Part shown: positions 49,802-61,028 of the stretch, in pieces
Layout: each line of letters begins with the position of its first letter
How positions within the stretch are numbered: the first letter of the stretch is position 1
NCBI GenBank assembly: GCA_963757335.1
Contig: CAVWRJ010000002.1
Span: forward strand, 62,001-126,000
DNA: 64,000 nucleotides
Direction: 5' to 3'
DNA from: DASQPA01 sp963757335
GTDB taxonomy: Bacteria; Acidobacteriota; Thermoanaerobaculia; Multivoradales; UBA5704
The notes under the pieces: model-generated
Told to the model about the DNA's origin: nothing
Databases searched by the model: none
What the model saw: only the letters and a program-made list of their open reading frames with translations
Made by a program: the position numbers and the translations under genes

Positions 49802-52623
49802 ATGATGCGGTCTCGCGCCCTGAAACTCTCCCTCTCGCTCCTCCTGGCAGCGGCGGCGGTGATATTGGGGGGGCTGTCGTTCTATCGCAAGGTGCAGACC
49901 TTCCAGCCCCTGGGCTTCACCGCCCGGATGCCGGGAGGTGCGGCGCGGGTGGAGTCGGTGGTGGACCGGCGGACGGGGCTCCTCCCTGGCGACCGGGTGC
50001 TCCTGGTCGACGGGGTCGAGGTGGCGGCCGAGCCCGACTTCGCCAGGCACCTGGAGAGCAAGGCCGAGAGCCTCCTCACCGTGCTCCGCGCCGAGCAGCT
50101 GGTCCAGGTCCATTACCAGCGGCCGCCGCTCGCCATCGACCTCCCCTACCTGCTCCTGGCGCTCATCGGGGTCGGCTACCTGCTGATCGGCCTCTACACC
50201 CTCTTGAAGCACGGCGAGCGGCCGGGCTTCCTCTTCTACCTCTGGTGTCTGGCCTCGGCGGTCTTCTATCTGCTCGCGCAGACACCCCCGGCCGACCTCC
50301 TGTTCCGGGTCATCTTCGTCGGCGACGAGCTCGCCCGGATCTTCCTCCCGGCGCTCACCCTCCATCTCTTCCTGGTCTTCCCCGCTCCGGTCCTCGAAAA
50401 CCGCCGGTGGCGCGGCCTGCTCCCATTCCTCTACCTCCCTTCCGCCATCTTCCTCGTCCTGCAGCTCGATCTCGCCCTCGGATTGCGGTGGCTCGTCGGT
50501 CATCCCACCGCGGCTGCGCTCCGTACCCTGGACCACCTCGAGATCTACCACCTGATGGCCTACGCCCTGGCCTCGGTGCTCCTCCTCGCCTGGCGGATCG
50601 GGCGCGGCCGGACCTGGGAGCAGCAGCGCCAGCTCCAGTGGGTGGCCTTCGGCCTCGCCGGGGGGTACCTGCCGTTTTTCCTCCTCTATGTGGTCCCCAT
50701 GGCGCTCGGCTTCGCCCGGCCGCAGCTCCTGACCTCCGTCGCCGTCCTGCCGCTCGGCCTGGTCCCGGTCGCCTTCGCCTACGCCATCCTGCGCTACAAG
50801 CTGTGGGACATCGAGATCATCGTCCGCGACACGATCTCGGCGACCGTCACCCTGCTCCTCGGCATCATCGGCTTCTCGCTCGTCAACCTGGCGATCGTCC
50901 GCGGGGTGCCGCAGGAGCTGTCGCTGGCGCGGAACCTCCTCTCCTTCGCCGCCGGGCTCGCCATCGCCGGGCTCCTCGTGCCCACCCGGCGCTCGATCGC
51001 CGGGACTTTGGAACGGCTCCACTACCGGCGCTCGTTCGGCAAGCGGCGGGCGCTCTCCGACTTCGGCAAGGAGCTCCTTCACGAGCGCGACCTGGGCCGC
51101 CTCTGCACGGCCCTCCTGCAGCAGATCGAGGAGGGGGTGGAGCTGGAGCGCGCCAACCTCTATCTGGTGCAGGGGAGCGCTCTCGCCCCCGTCCGCCCCG
51201 AGCCCGGGCTGCCGCCCCGGCTCAGCCCCGAAGCCCTGGGCGAGGGCCTGTGGCAGGAGAACTTCCTCCACCTCTCCGGAGTGTCGCTCCCCACCGAGCC
51301 CCCTTCGGCCGCCCAGCGGCTCTTCGTCGGCGGCTACCGCTACGCCTTCCCCCTGCACGTCCTCGGCAGCCGGGTGGGCATCGTCCTCACCGGCTACAAG
51401 AAGGACCGGGATCCGCTCAACAGCGAGGACGCGGAGCTCATCCGGCACCTGCTCAACCAGGCCGCCCTGGCGATCGAGAACGCCCAGCTCCTGGGCCAGC
51501 TCCATCATCAGTTGGAGGAGGTCCTCCGCCTCCAGCGCTACAACGAGGGGATCTTCGAATCCTCGCCGGCCGGCATCGCCGTGCTCGACCCGAATTGCCG
51601 GGTGGTGTCGGTCAACGCCGCCTTCGTCCAGCTCGCCGGCAGAGAGCGCGCCGCGCTCGTCGGCCGGCCGCTCGCCGAGGTGCTGCCGGTCTCCCCCCTG
51701 CCGCACCCGGGCGAGGCGCCGGTCGAGGTCAGCTTTTGCGACCCCCTGGGCGCGGAGCGCCACCTGCAGCTGTCGCTCGCCGACTTCTCGGGCACCGGGA
51801 CGACGGCCGGGATCGGCGAGAACCTGACGGTGCTCGTCGTCCACGACGTCAGCGAGCGGGTGGCGATGGAGCAGGCAATGAAGGAGAAGGACCGCCTGGC
51901 GGCGCTCGGGATGCTCGCGGCGGGGGTGGCGCACGAGGTCAACACCCCGATCACCGGCATTTCGAGCTACGCCCAGATGCTCCTCGCCGAGACCGCCGAG
52001 AGCGACCCGCACTACGACATCCTGAAGAAGGTCGAGCGCCAGACCTTCCGCGCCGCGCGGATCGTCAACAACCTGCTGGAGTTCGCCAAGAACCGGCAGA
52101 ACGAGCGCCGGCCGGTCACCCTCGCCCCCCTGATCACCGAGTCGCTCGACCTCCTCGGCGACCGGCTGGGCAAGCGGCGGATCGAGCTCGACTGGCAGCC
52201 GCCCTCCCCGGAAGCGGCACCGGTGGTCGTCCTCGGCTGCGACGGCGAGCTCCAGCAGGTCTTCACCAACCTGCTCTTGAACGCCCTCCAGGCGATGAAC
52301 GAGAAGGGCGGCAGGCTCACCGTCCGGCTGGAGGCCGACGCGACCTCCGCCCGTGTGCACATCGAGGACACCGGCCCGGGTATCCCGCTGGAGCGCCTGA
52401 CCCGGGTGTTCGAGCCCTTCTACTCGACCAAGCTGGCGAGCGGCGGCACCGGACTGGGTCTCGCCATCAGCCACGACATCGTGCGCCGCCACGGTGGGAG
52501 CCTCAAAGCCGCCAGCGAGCCGGGCACCGGGGCCCGCTTCACGGTCGAGCTGCCGCGGCTGGCACCGACGGCAACTTCAGCCATTTCGGCATCGCCGGCA
52601 TCTCCGGTATCGCCGGCATCGGC

Positions 52624-52627
<4 letters not shown>
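49802..52627 (+). CDS. Membrane sensor histidine kinase with PDZ-like, GAF and PAS domains
   Basis: 941 residues. TM1 is followed by a PDZ-like loop (about 40-110: RRTGLLPGDRVLLVDGVEVAAEPDF). Eight or so more helices follow to about residue 400, a 7TMR-like sensor region. Then come a GAF domain (about 420-575), a PAS domain (about 580-690), HisKA with His711 in AAGVAHEVNTP, and HATPase_c (NLLLNAL, DTGPGIP, GGTGLGLAI). The last 20 residues come from a 9-bp tract. The PDZ-plus-helices arrangement recalls PrsK/PrsR-type systems controlling exopolysaccharide or stress. Its stop overlaps the partner regulator's start as ATGA. Confidence 0.9.
52575..52623 (+). repeat. 9-bp-periodic tract at the kinase-regulator junction
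   Basis: Units ATCGCCGGC/ATCTCCGGT (about five) encode the C terminus of the kinase (SAISASPASPVSPASA) and end two bases before the regulator's ATG. Confidence 0.75.
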
Positions 52628-54006
<1,379 letters not shown>

Positions 54007-54072
54007 CACGAGCACTCCCGGGTGGGCGGGCCGATTGCATTCTTAGACTCGATGTGAGGTTCTTAAACGATC

Positions 54073-56793
54073 ATGCGTAGGGCTTGCCTGTCGATCGCCG
54101 TCCTGGTCTCCCTGGCCGGGCTCCCCCTCTCAGCCGCCGCCTCCCCCACCCCGGCTGCGAACCCGCCGGCATCGCAGGCATCGCAGGCATTGCCGACACC
54201 GTCGGCATCGCTGACGCCACCGCGGCTCCTCGCCTCCCTCTCCGAGGGGGAGCTCCCCGAGCTGCCGGCGCTCGACGAGCGGGTACCGCGGCCCGCGGCC
54301 TTCCTCGGCTATCCGCTGGGCGAGCGCTTCACCCCCTGGGACCGCATCCAGGCCTACCTGGACGCCCTGGCGACGGCCTCGAACCGGGTGAAGACGTGGA
54401 CCTACGGCGAGACCTACGAGGGGAGACCGCTCAAGCTCCTCGCCATCGGCTCGCCAGAGAACCTGGCCCACCTGGAACAGATCCGCGAGGAGCACCTCCG
54501 CCTGGCCGACCCCGGCGCCCTCTCGCACGGCGAGCGCGAACGGCTCGTCGAGCGGCTGCCGCTCGTCGTCTGGCTGGCCTACGGGGTGCATGGCAACGAG
54601 TCCTCCTCCTCCGAGGCGGCCATGGCGGTGGCCTACGTCCTCGCCGCCGGGCAGGGGGACATCCCCGGGCTCCTGCGCAACACGATCGTCCTCATCGATC
54701 CGCTGGTCAATCCGGATGGCCGCGAGCGCTACATCCACTCCTACGAGGAGCGGCGGGGGGCCGAGCCCAACCCGCGGCTCGCGGCCTCCGAGCACTGGGA
54801 GCCCTGGCCCGGGGGGAGGCAGAACCACTACCTGGTCGACTTGAACCGCGACTGGGCCTGGGCGAGCCAGCAGGAGACTCGGCAGCGGATCGCCGCCTAC
54901 CGCGCCTGGGAGCCGCAGGTCTACGTCGACTTTCACGAGATGGGAGCGGAGTCGAGCTACTTCTTCCCGCCCCCGGCCGAGCCGGTCCACCCGCAGATCT
55001 CGCGCCGCATCGTCTCCTGGCTCGACACCTTCGGCCGGGCCAACGCCGCGGCCTTCGATCGCCAGGGCTGGGTCTACTTCAAGGGCCAGAGCTACGATCT
55101 CTTCTATCCCGGCTACGGCGACTCCTACCCCAGCCTCCGCGGCGCGGTGGGGATGACCTATGAGATGGCGGGCGGCGGGCGCGGCGGGGTGTCCCTGACC
55201 CTCGTCGATGGCACCCCGCTCACCCTCGCCGACCGGGTCGCCCGGCACTTCACGACCTCCATGGCCACGGTGCGGACGGCGGCCGCCCACGGCCGGAAGA
55301 TCCTCGCCGACTTCGCAGAGACCCGCGAGGGCCCGGCGGCGCCGGGGCGCACCTACCTCTGGCCGGCCGACCGGCAGGAGGCGCGGGCGCTCGCCGAGCT
55401 CCTCACCCTCCACGGCATCCACGTCCGCCAGTTGGGCGAGGCGGCGACGATCAAGGCCCGGCGGCTCGCCCACGTCCCCGGACCCGAGGAGGAGAAGCGC
55501 TTCCCGGCCGGCACCTACGCGGTGACGACGGCGCAGCCGCTCGGTACCCTCGCCCAGGTCCTCCTCGACTACGACTCGTCGATGGGCGAGCCCTTCCTCA
55601 AGCGCCAGCGCCAACGCCTGGAGGACAACCTGGGGGGCGAGTTCTACGACATCACCGCCTGGTCGCTCCCGCTCGCCTACAACCTCGAAGCCTGGGTCGC
55701 GGCCGGCGAGCCCGGGGGGCTCAGGGCGACGACCGCGCAGGGGTCCGGAGTGCATGGCGCCGCCACCATCGGCGTTCTCGTCCGCCCCCAGGGGCTCGCG
55801 AGCTACCGGCTGGCGGCGGCGCTCCAGAAGCGCGGGCTCCACTACCGGGTGGCCCTGACGAGCTTCTCGGTCGAAGGTGCGGAGTACCCCTCCGGCACCC
55901 TCTTCGTCCCCCGCCACGGCAACCCCGACCTCGACAAAGTCTTGGGCGGCCTGCTTACCGAGAACGGCCTCACGGCCCAGGGGATCGCCGCCTCCTACGA
56001 GTTCAAGGGTCTGTCGCTCGGCTCGCGCGACATGGCGGTGGTGCGCCCGGTGCGGGTGGGCCTGGTGAGCGGCGAGGGCGTCGACCCCACCTCCTTCGGC
56101 TTCCTCTGGTCGCTCCTCGACCGCCAGATCGGGGTGCCCCACGATCGGCTCGACCTCGCCCGCCTGGCGGACCTGGAGCTCGGGGAGATCGACGTCCTGA
56201 TCTTCCCCGACGGCGACTACGGCCGGGTGCCTGACAAGACCCGGGAGGGGCTCGACGCCTGGATCAAGGCCGGCGGGGAGTTAGTGGCGGTCGGCGACGC
56301 GGTGACCTGGCTCGCCGAGCACCAGATGACGACGGTCAAGAAGTGGGAGCCGCCCAAGGAAAAAGAAGGCGGGGGGGACCCCGAGCTCTCCGACTCCGAG
56401 AGCGGCGCCCCCACCGGGCTCGCGCTCCGCCCGATCTCTACCCCCGGCGCCGCCGTGGCGACCCGCTTCCAGCCGAACCACCCGCTGACCGTCGGCCTCG
56501 ACGCCTCGCCCGCCGTCCTCGTCGAAGGCACCCTCATCCTCCGCGCCACCGGCGACCCCAGGAAGGACGTCCTCGTCGCCTTGACCGAGCACCCGGTGAT
56601 CGCCGGCTTCGCCTTCCCCGAAGCCGAGCAGCGCCTCTCGGGCTCCCTCTTAGTCGGCGCCGAGAGCCGCGGCAAAGGGAGCGTCGTCCTCTTCGCCCAG
56701 AGCCCCGACTTCCGCCTCTTCTGGCGAGCGACGACACCGATCTTCTTGAACGCCATTCTCTACGGGCCGAGCGCGGGGCTGGGGGCACGGTAG
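54073..56793 (+). CDS. Secreted M14 zinc carboxypeptidase
   Basis: 906 residues. A signal peptide (to about residue 24) precedes a Ser/Ala/Pro/Gln stretch from a 9-bp tract (QASQALPTPSASL). The M14 domain covers about 85-400: zinc ligands His173 and Glu176 in YGVHGNESSSSE, His288 in YVDFHEMG, PLVNPDGRERY with the substrate-binding Asn-Pro-Asp-Gly-Arg, and DLNRDW. A C-terminal extension of about 480 residues holds a glutamine-amidotransferase-like Rossmann portion (IDVLIFPDGDYGRV, then LDAWIKAGGELVAVGDA), as in other large acidobacterial or Bacteroidetes M14 proteins. It likely digests exogenous peptides in the periplasm or outside. Confidence 0.9.
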   Translation: MRRACLSIAVLVSLAGLPLSAAASPTPAANPPASQASQALPTPSASLTPPRLLASLSEGELPELPALDERVPRPAAFLGYPLGERFTPWDRIQAYLDALATASNRVKTWTYGETYEGRPLKLLAIGSPENLAHLEQIREEHLRLADPGALSHGERERLVERLPLVVWLAYGVHGNESSSSEAAMAVAYVLAAGQGDIPGLLRNTIVLIDPLVNPDGRERYIHSYEERRGAEPNPRLAASEHWEPWPGGRQNHYLVDLNRDWAWASQQETRQRIAAYRAWEPQVYVDFHEMGAESSYFFPPPAEPVHPQISRRIVSWLDTFGRANAAAFDRQGWVYFKGQSYDLFYPGYGDSYPSLRGAVGMTYEMAGGGRGGVSLTLVDGTPLTLADRVARHFTTSMATVRTAAAHGRKILADFAETREGPAAPGRTYLWPADRQEARALAELLTLHGIHVRQLGEAATIKARRLAHVPGPEEEKRFPAGTYAVTTAQPLGTLAQVLLDYDSSMGEPFLKRQRQRLEDNLGGEFYDITAWSLPLAYNLEAWVAAGEPGGLRATTAQGSGVHGAATIGVLVRPQGLASYRLAAALQKRGLHYRVALTSFSVEGAEYPSGTLFVPRHGNPDLDKVLGGLLTENGLTAQGIAASYEFKGLSLGSRDMAVVRPVRVGLVSGEGVDPTSFGFLWSLLDRQIGVPHDRLDLARLADLELGEIDVLIFPDGDYGRVPDKTREGLDAWIKAGGELVAVGDAVTWLAEHQMTTVKKWEPPKEKEGGGDPELSDSESGAPTGLALRPISTPGAAVATRFQPNHPLTVGLDASPAVLVEGTLILRATGDPRKDVLVALTEHPVIAGFAFPEAEQRLSGSLLVGAESRGKGSVVLFAQSPDFRLFWRATTPIFLNAILYGPSAGLGAR
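54166..54219 (+). repeat. 9-bp-periodic tract in the M14 gene
   Basis: About five units of GCATCGCAG / GCATCGCTG after the signal-peptide codons, encoding ASQASQALPTPSASL. Confidence 0.7.
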
Positions 56794-56847
56794 GGGGGCC
56801 AGGCGCTCCAGAGACCCAGGAACCCAGCTCATTGGTATGATGGTTTT

Positions 56848-57123
56848 ATGAAGACGACGCTCGATCTGCCCGATGACCTGGTGCGCGCGGTGAAGATCCT
56901 CGCCGTCGAAGAGAACCGGAGACTCAAGGACACGGTCGCCGAGCTCCTGAGGCGCGGCCTGGCCCAAGAGCGTGGCGTGCCGGCGGCTATCCGCAGACGC
57001 CTCGAGCTACCGCTCATCGAGTGCGCTCACGAAGCCCGGCCGGGTGAGGAGATGACCCCGGAGCGGGTGGCGGACACCCTGCTCGAAGAAGAGGCAGGGG
57101 CGCACCGTGATTCTCTGCGATAG
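56848..57123 (+). CDS. vapB: VapB-like antitoxin (ribbon-helix-helix)
   Basis: 91 residues. The N-terminal ribbon-helix-helix is MKTTLDLPDDLVRAVKILAVEENRRLKDTVAELLRRGL, typical of VapB/CopG-like antitoxins that bind their own promoter as dimers. The acidic C-terminal tail (CAHEARPGEEMTPERVADTLLEEE) would wrap the PIN toxin. It overlaps the start of vapC by 17 bases. Because the toxin gene is split by an insertion element, this antitoxin now probably lacks its partner. Confidence 0.88.
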   Translation: MKTTLDLPDDLVRAVKILAVEENRRLKDTVAELLRRGLAQERGVPAAIRRRLELPLIECAHEARPGEEMTPERVADTLLEEEAGAHRDSLR

Positions 57124-57204
57124 CAACGTCTGGCTGGCCCTGGTTCTTTCCAAGCACAGTCACCACGCCGCTGTGCGAGAGTGGCTGGAAGCCATCGAGG
57201 AACC

Positions 57205-57212
57205 TGCGTCAG
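57205..57212 (+). repeat. Target-site duplication, left copy
   Basis: TGCGTCAG, identical to 58594-58601. Confidence 0.9.
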
Positions 57213-58593
57213 GAGGTACCCTCAAAAGGTGTGTAAATGAACCAAAGGCGGCGTAATCTTCCGGTCGACGAAGACCACCGGGACAATCCCGGCACGGAAG
57301 GAGAACACCGCCATGGCAGAGAAGAGCACTGAGGAGCCGTTCGAGTCAAGGACGATGTGGGAGCAGCTGGAGGCGATGGCACGTGGGCGCATCCAGGAGT
57401 TCGTGCAAGCCCTTTTGGAAGAAGAGGTTACTGCCTTAGTAGGTCGTCGCAAGAGCGAGCGCCGGGAGTCTGTAGATGCTCCGTCCGTGTACCGCAACGG
57501 GCACGGTAAGGCGCGTAAGCTGGCCATGATGGGCGGCACGGTCGAGGTGTGCCGCCCTCGCTTGCGTGGGCTGGAGGAGCGCTTCGAGAGCCGCATCCTG
57601 CCGCTGTTCCGTCGGCGCACCGAGCAGGTCGGAGAGCTGCTGCCTCAGCTCTACCTGCACGGGCTGGCGCAGGGGGACTTCGAGCTGGCGCTACGTGGGT
57701 TGCTCGGCAAGGCAGCGCCGCTGTCGCCGAGCTCGATCGAGCGTCTGCGGGGCAAGTGGGTGGCCGAGTTCGAGTCTTGGCGTCGACGCAGTCTGCGCGG
57801 CCTCGAGCCGGTGTACCTGTGGGCCGATGGGATCTACGTCAAGGCGGGCTTAGAGAAGGAGAAGGCGGCGTTGCTGGTGATCGTGGCGGGCCTGCGCGAT
57901 GGGCGCAAGGTGGTGCTGGCGGTGGAGAGCGGGCACCGCGAGTCCGCCGAGTCCTGGGGACAGTTGCTGCGGGACCTTCTGGCCCGCGGGATGCGAGTCC
58001 CGCGCCTGGTGGTGGCCGATGGCCATCTGGGGATCTGGGCGGCGTTGGCGCAGGTCCTTCCGGGGGTGCAGGAGCAGCGGTGCTGGAACCACAAGATCGT
58101 CAATGTGTTGGATACGCTGCCGAAGAAGCAGCAAAGTGAGGCTCGGGAGCTACTTCGTAAGATCCCGTACGCTTCGACCCGAGCCAAGGCAGAAGAGTTG
58201 CGTAAGAAGTTTCGAGCCCGCTTCGGTGAGGAACAGCCCAAGGCTGCCGAAACGCTGGAGAGGGACTGGGAGCGCATGGTGGCCTTTTACGCCTTCCCCA
58301 AGGAGCACTGGAAGCACCTTCGCACGACCAACCCGGTGGAGTCCCCGTTCGCCGTCGTGCGGCTGCGCACGGCCGCAGGCAAGCGTTACAAGAAGGTCGC
58401 CAACGCTACGGCGCTGATCTGGCGCGTGCTGCTGGTGGCGGAGAAAACATTCCGCCGCCTCGACTCCCCGGAGCTTCTTGCCGAGGTCGCCGAGGGGGTC
58501 ACCTACGAAGACGGAGTACGCGTCCTACACCATGAACCTGCGGCCGAGGAGGCCGCCGCCTGAGGACGTTTACACACCTATTGACCTGACCTC
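57213..58593 (+). mobile_element. IS256-family insertion sequence
   Basis: The ends are imperfect inverted repeats of about 27 bases (21 of 27 matching), each beginning GAGGT and containing AGGTGTGTAAA. The element is 1381 bp and carries one transposase. It is flanked by direct repeats TGCGTCAG at 57205-57212 and 58594-58601, the 8-bp target duplication usual for this family. GC is lower than the surroundings. Confidence 0.93.
57313..58563 (+). CDS. IS256-family (mutator-type) transposase
   Basis: 416 residues. The DDE catalytic residues are Asp172 (LWADGIYVK), Asp236 (VVADGHLGIW) and Glu343 (TTNPVESPFA), with CWNHKIVNVLDTLPKK after the second Asp, as in Transposase_mut. The N-terminal part has the expected LLEEEVTALVGRRKSERRE and GMGGxxxVxxPR-like segments. 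No frameshift or stop is seen, so it should be active. Right end and left end lie within 100 and 30 bases. Confidence 0.95.
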   Translation: MAEKSTEEPFESRTMWEQLEAMARGRIQEFVQALLEEEVTALVGRRKSERRESVDAPSVYRNGHGKARKLAMMGGTVEVCRPRLRGLEERFESRILPLFRRRTEQVGELLPQLYLHGLAQGDFELALRGLLGKAAPLSPSSIERLRGKWVAEFESWRRRSLRGLEPVYLWADGIYVKAGLEKEKAALLVIVAGLRDGRKVVLAVESGHRESAESWGQLLRDLLARGMRVPRLVVADGHLGIWAALAQVLPGVQEQRCWNHKIVNVLDTLPKKQQSEARELLRKIPYASTRAKAEELRKKFRARFGEEQPKAAETLERDWERMVAFYAFPKEHWKHLRTTNPVESPFAVVRLRTAAGKRYKKVANATALIWRVLLVAEKTFRRLDSPELLAEVAEGVTYEDGVRVLHHEPAAEEAAA

Positions 58594-58601
58594 TGCGTCA
58601 G
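58594..58601 (+). repeat. Target-site duplication, right copy
   Basis: TGCGTCAG, identical to 57205-57212. Confidence 0.9.
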
Positions 58602-58950
58602 TTCTCTTTTGCCGTGCGACGCAGCAGTCCTTTCTCAGGTTGCTCACCAACGCCTCGGTCCTGCGTCCCTATGGAAACCCACCGCTGACGAACCGTGAGG
58701 CGTGGTCCGCCTGCGAGGCGCTTCTCACTGACGACCGGATCGACTTCAGGGCAGCCGAGCCGGCAGGATTGGAACCCTTGTGGAAGGAGCTCGCGACGCG
58801 CGGGACTGCCTCGCCCAAGCTCTGGATGGATGCATATCTGGCGGCCTTCGCTCTGGCCGGCCGATATCGGATGGTGACGACGGACGTAGCGTTTCGCCAG
58901 TTCCGAGGGCTGGATCTCCTGGTTCTGTGCAACGTGAAGCCTGAGGCTCC

Positions 58951-59157
58951 TCAATAGTAGGAGACGAGACTCCAGCCATGAGCTCCGCGCCCCAAGGTTG
59001 CTTCCGGCAACTGTGTCAGCATCGCTGACACTCTTACGTCCTTTGCATGGGCATCGAGCGCCTTGCGCGAAGCCGTGGGACCGTCCGCAAAGTCCTCGAA
59101 GAACCGTTCGCGCTCCTCTGTGAGGTCTTTCGAGCTCCTATAAGTTCCGCCCAAACC
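58951..59157 (-). pseudogene. Possible short gene or remnant
   Basis: The frame reads SSKDLTEERERFFEDFADGP, then RKALDAHAKDVRVSAMLTQLPEATLG, a plausible acidic helical segment. No start codon with a ribosome-binding site is seen; the frame overlaps the vapC end by seven bases. It could be the tail of a lost gene. Low confidence. Confidence 0.25.
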
Positions 59158-59159
59158 TC

Positions 59160-59475
59160 TCGGCGACCCCGCGAACACCCTCGGAGTTCAACTCGGAGGC
59201 CTTGAAGTTTCGCCCCAGGGCGTCGAACGACTGGCAGAACCTCTCGAAACGCAATCACGACCCGTCCGAGTTCCTGAAGAGACCCTTGGAGTTCGGTCTC
59301 GACGCCTTCTCGCTCGGTCTCGACGGGTTCCAGTTGAATCCCGAGACCCTCCGCAGGAATTTGGAGGCCTTGGGACCGAATTTTTAAGGGGCCGAATTGT
59401 TCGTCGAGGACTTTTCGGCGGTTCTCCAGGAGCTCGCGCCGATCTTCGAGACCTTTGAAACGAGCTCGGACGGTT
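59160..59475 (+). repeat. Degenerate 21-bp repeat array 3
   Basis: Sequence with clear 21-bp periodicity: GAGGACTTTTCGGCGGTTCTC at about 59415 matches the arrays 1 and 2 unit at 16 of 21 places, and looser units precede it. One frame reads as heptads (PSEFLKR, PLEFGLD, AFSLGLD, GFQLNPE). It lies between convergent 3' ends (vapC and the dipeptidase). It looks like an old, decayed copy of the same family. Confidence 0.6.
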
Positions 59476-59504
59476 CCGCGTACCTGTTGGACGGAGAGCG
59501 GTGG

Positions 59505-60599
59505 CTACCTTGCCACCCTCTCCGCCTCTTCCAGCGCGCGCAGGAAGTTCTCCCCCAAAATCAGCCGCACCCCGGCCTTGTCGACGCCGCGGGCGAGGAG
59601 CGCCGCCGTCACCGCCGGGAAGCGGGAGGGGTCCTCGAAACCCTCCAGGGTCTCGGAGATGCCGTCGAAGTCGGTGCCGATCCCCACGTGCTCCTCGCCG
59701 GCCAGCTCGATGAGGTGGAGGAGGTGGTCGACGAAGGTGGCGAGGGGGACCTTGGGGAGGGGGTGGTCGGCGAAGAGGCGGTGGATCTCGGGGGCCACCT
59801 TCGCCGGATCGCGGAAGTACTCCTCGTCCATCTCCTCCAGGGCGGGCCGCAGTTCCGCCATCCGCTCGCGGTTGGCCTGGGCCGCCTCGGGGCTGAGGAA
59901 AGCCGGGTAGGTGTTGGCCATCACCAGGCCGCCGCGGCGGGCGATCTCCCGGATCAGGGGGTCGGGGAGATTTCTCGGTACGTCGCAGAGGGCGCGGGCC
60001 GAGCTGTGGCTGGCGATCGGCGGGGCGAGGGAGACCTCCAGCACTCTCTCTACGGCGGCGTCCGAGACGTGCGAGACGTCGGGGAGGATGGCGCGCCGGT
60101 TCATCTCCCGCACCAGCCGGATCCCTTCGTCCGAGAGGCCGCCGTGGGCCGGGGCGTCGGTCGAGGCGTCGCACCACTCGTGGGTGCCGACGTGGGTCAG
60201 GGTGATGTAGCGGATCCCCATCTTCTGGCAGTCGTCGAGCGCCTTGGGGAGGACGAGCGGCCGGCCGTTCTCGAGGCCGTAGACGACCGCCACCTCGCCC
60301 CGTCGCACCGCCCGCCGGACATCGGACGCATAGACTGCCTGGACGAGCCCCTCCCCCGTCGTCAGCTGCGCCGCGCTGGCCCGGTAGAGGGCGAGGGCAT
60401 GCTCCCACCCATGATCCGGGGGGAGCGAGGAGGGCACGTAGAGGGCGAAGACCAGGGCGTCGACGCCCCCGGCCCGCAGCCGCGGCAGGTCGATCTGGCG
60501 GTCTTCGAGCGGCTCTGAGAGATCCGCCGGGGACTCCCAGAGGCGGCTGGGGACGTCGGTGTGGCCGTCGAAGACGAGGCAGTCGTCGTGGAAGCTCAT
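59505..60599 (-). CDS. Membrane-dipeptidase-type metallopeptidase (family M19)
   Basis: 364 residues, no signal peptide. Amidohydrolase-fold dizinc peptidase: FDGHTDVP (first His-x-Asp), GLENGRPL (bridging Glu), TLTHVGTHEWCDA, DVSHVSDAAVERVLE, ASHSSARALCDVPRNLPD and GIGTDFDGISE match renal-dipeptidase motifs. It hydrolyses dipeptides, possibly including D-residue or processed peptides. An alternative role in secondary-metabolite peptide trimming cannot be excluded. Monocistronic; the old 21-bp array lies beyond its 3' end. Confidence 0.9.
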   Translation of the reverse strand: MSFHDDCLVFDGHTDVPSRLWESPADLSEPLEDRQIDLPRLRAGGVDALVFALYVPSSLPPDHGWEHALALYRASAAQLTTGEGLVQAVYASDVRRAVRRGEVAVVYGLENGRPLVLPKALDDCQKMGIRYITLTHVGTHEWCDASTDAPAHGGLSDEGIRLVREMNRRAILPDVSHVSDAAVERVLEVSLAPPIASHSSARALCDVPRNLPDPLIREIARRGGLVMANTYPAFLSPEAAQANRERMAELRPALEEMDEEYFRDPAKVAPEIHRLFADHPLPKVPLATFVDHLLHLIELAGEEHVGIGTDFDGISETLEGFEDPSRFPAVTAALLARGVDKAGVRLILGENFLRALEEAERVAR

Positions 60600-60776
60600 G
60601 GCCTGCCAGTCTACCCCGGCGAGGAATTTTCACCCCCCGGCAAACGCTTCTATACGACGTGAACCGGACGGCAATCGTCGGTATCCCTTGCCAAGCGGCC
60701 CGGGATCGACTAGCCTTCCAAGTTCTTGAGATCCCCAGGGGTTCTTAAACCCTGAGAGAAAGAAGGACGGCGAACC

Positions 60777-61028
60777 GTGAAGAAAGACATCCACCCCAAG
60801 GTGCACCGAGTGACCGTGGTTTGCGCCTGTGGCAACACCTTCGAGACCCACTCGACGAAGCCCGAGCTGCGGCTGGAGATCTGCAGCGCTTGCCATCCCT
60901 TCTTCACCGGCAAGCAGAAGCTCATCGACTCCGCCGGCCGCGTCGAGCGGTTCAAGCGGCGCTACGGCAAGCCCACGCCCGCCGGCACCGCCGAAACCGC
61001 GGAAACTGCCGAGCCGGCAACCGCGTAG
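60777..61028 (+). CDS. rpmE: 50S ribosomal protein L31 with C-terminal extension
   Basis: 83 residues from a GTG after GAAGGA. MKKDIHPKVHRVTVVCACGNTFETHST, then EICSACHPFFTGKQKLIDSAGRVERFKRRYG is L31 with the zinc-type cysteines (C-A-C and C-S-A-C). After the usual end comes PTPAGTAETAETAEPATA from a 9-bp tract, an unusual low-complexity tail. A leader hairpin (CAGGGG.../...CCCTG near 60736-60754) might bind L31 but this is a guess. First of an rpmE-DUF1385-prfA set. Confidence 0.93.
   Translation: MKKDIHPKVHRVTVVCACGNTFETHSTKPELRLEICSACHPFFTGKQKLIDSAGRVERFKRRYGKPTPAGTAETAETAEPATA
60981..61019 (+). repeat. 9-bp-periodic tract at the 3' end of rpmE
   Basis: Units GGCACCGCC, GAAACCGCG and GAAACTGCC encode AGTAETAETAE at the C terminus of L31. 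Confidence 0.65.

Larger units (their letters stand above)
57107..58957 (+). pseudogene. vapC: VapC-type PIN-domain toxin, split by an IS256-family element
   Basis: The 5' part (57107-57212, GTG start) encodes ILCDSNVWLALVLSKHSHHAAVREWLEAIEEPAS, with the first catalytic Asp of the PIN fold. The 3' part (58594-58957) continues VLFCRATQQSFLRLL to MDAYLAAFALAGRYRMVTTDVAFRQF, with the last acidic residues. Removing 57213-58593 and one copy of the 8-bp duplication joins the two in frame as an intact 153-residue toxin. So inactivation is clean and probably recent. The native protein would be a ribonuclease cleaving tRNA or rRNA. Confidence 0.92.

Noticed and set aside
49712..52492. 926-codon minus-strand frame
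   Set aside because: Composition is Glu/Gly/Arg/Val low-complexity typical of antisense high-GC frames; the plus strand encodes the histidine kinase.
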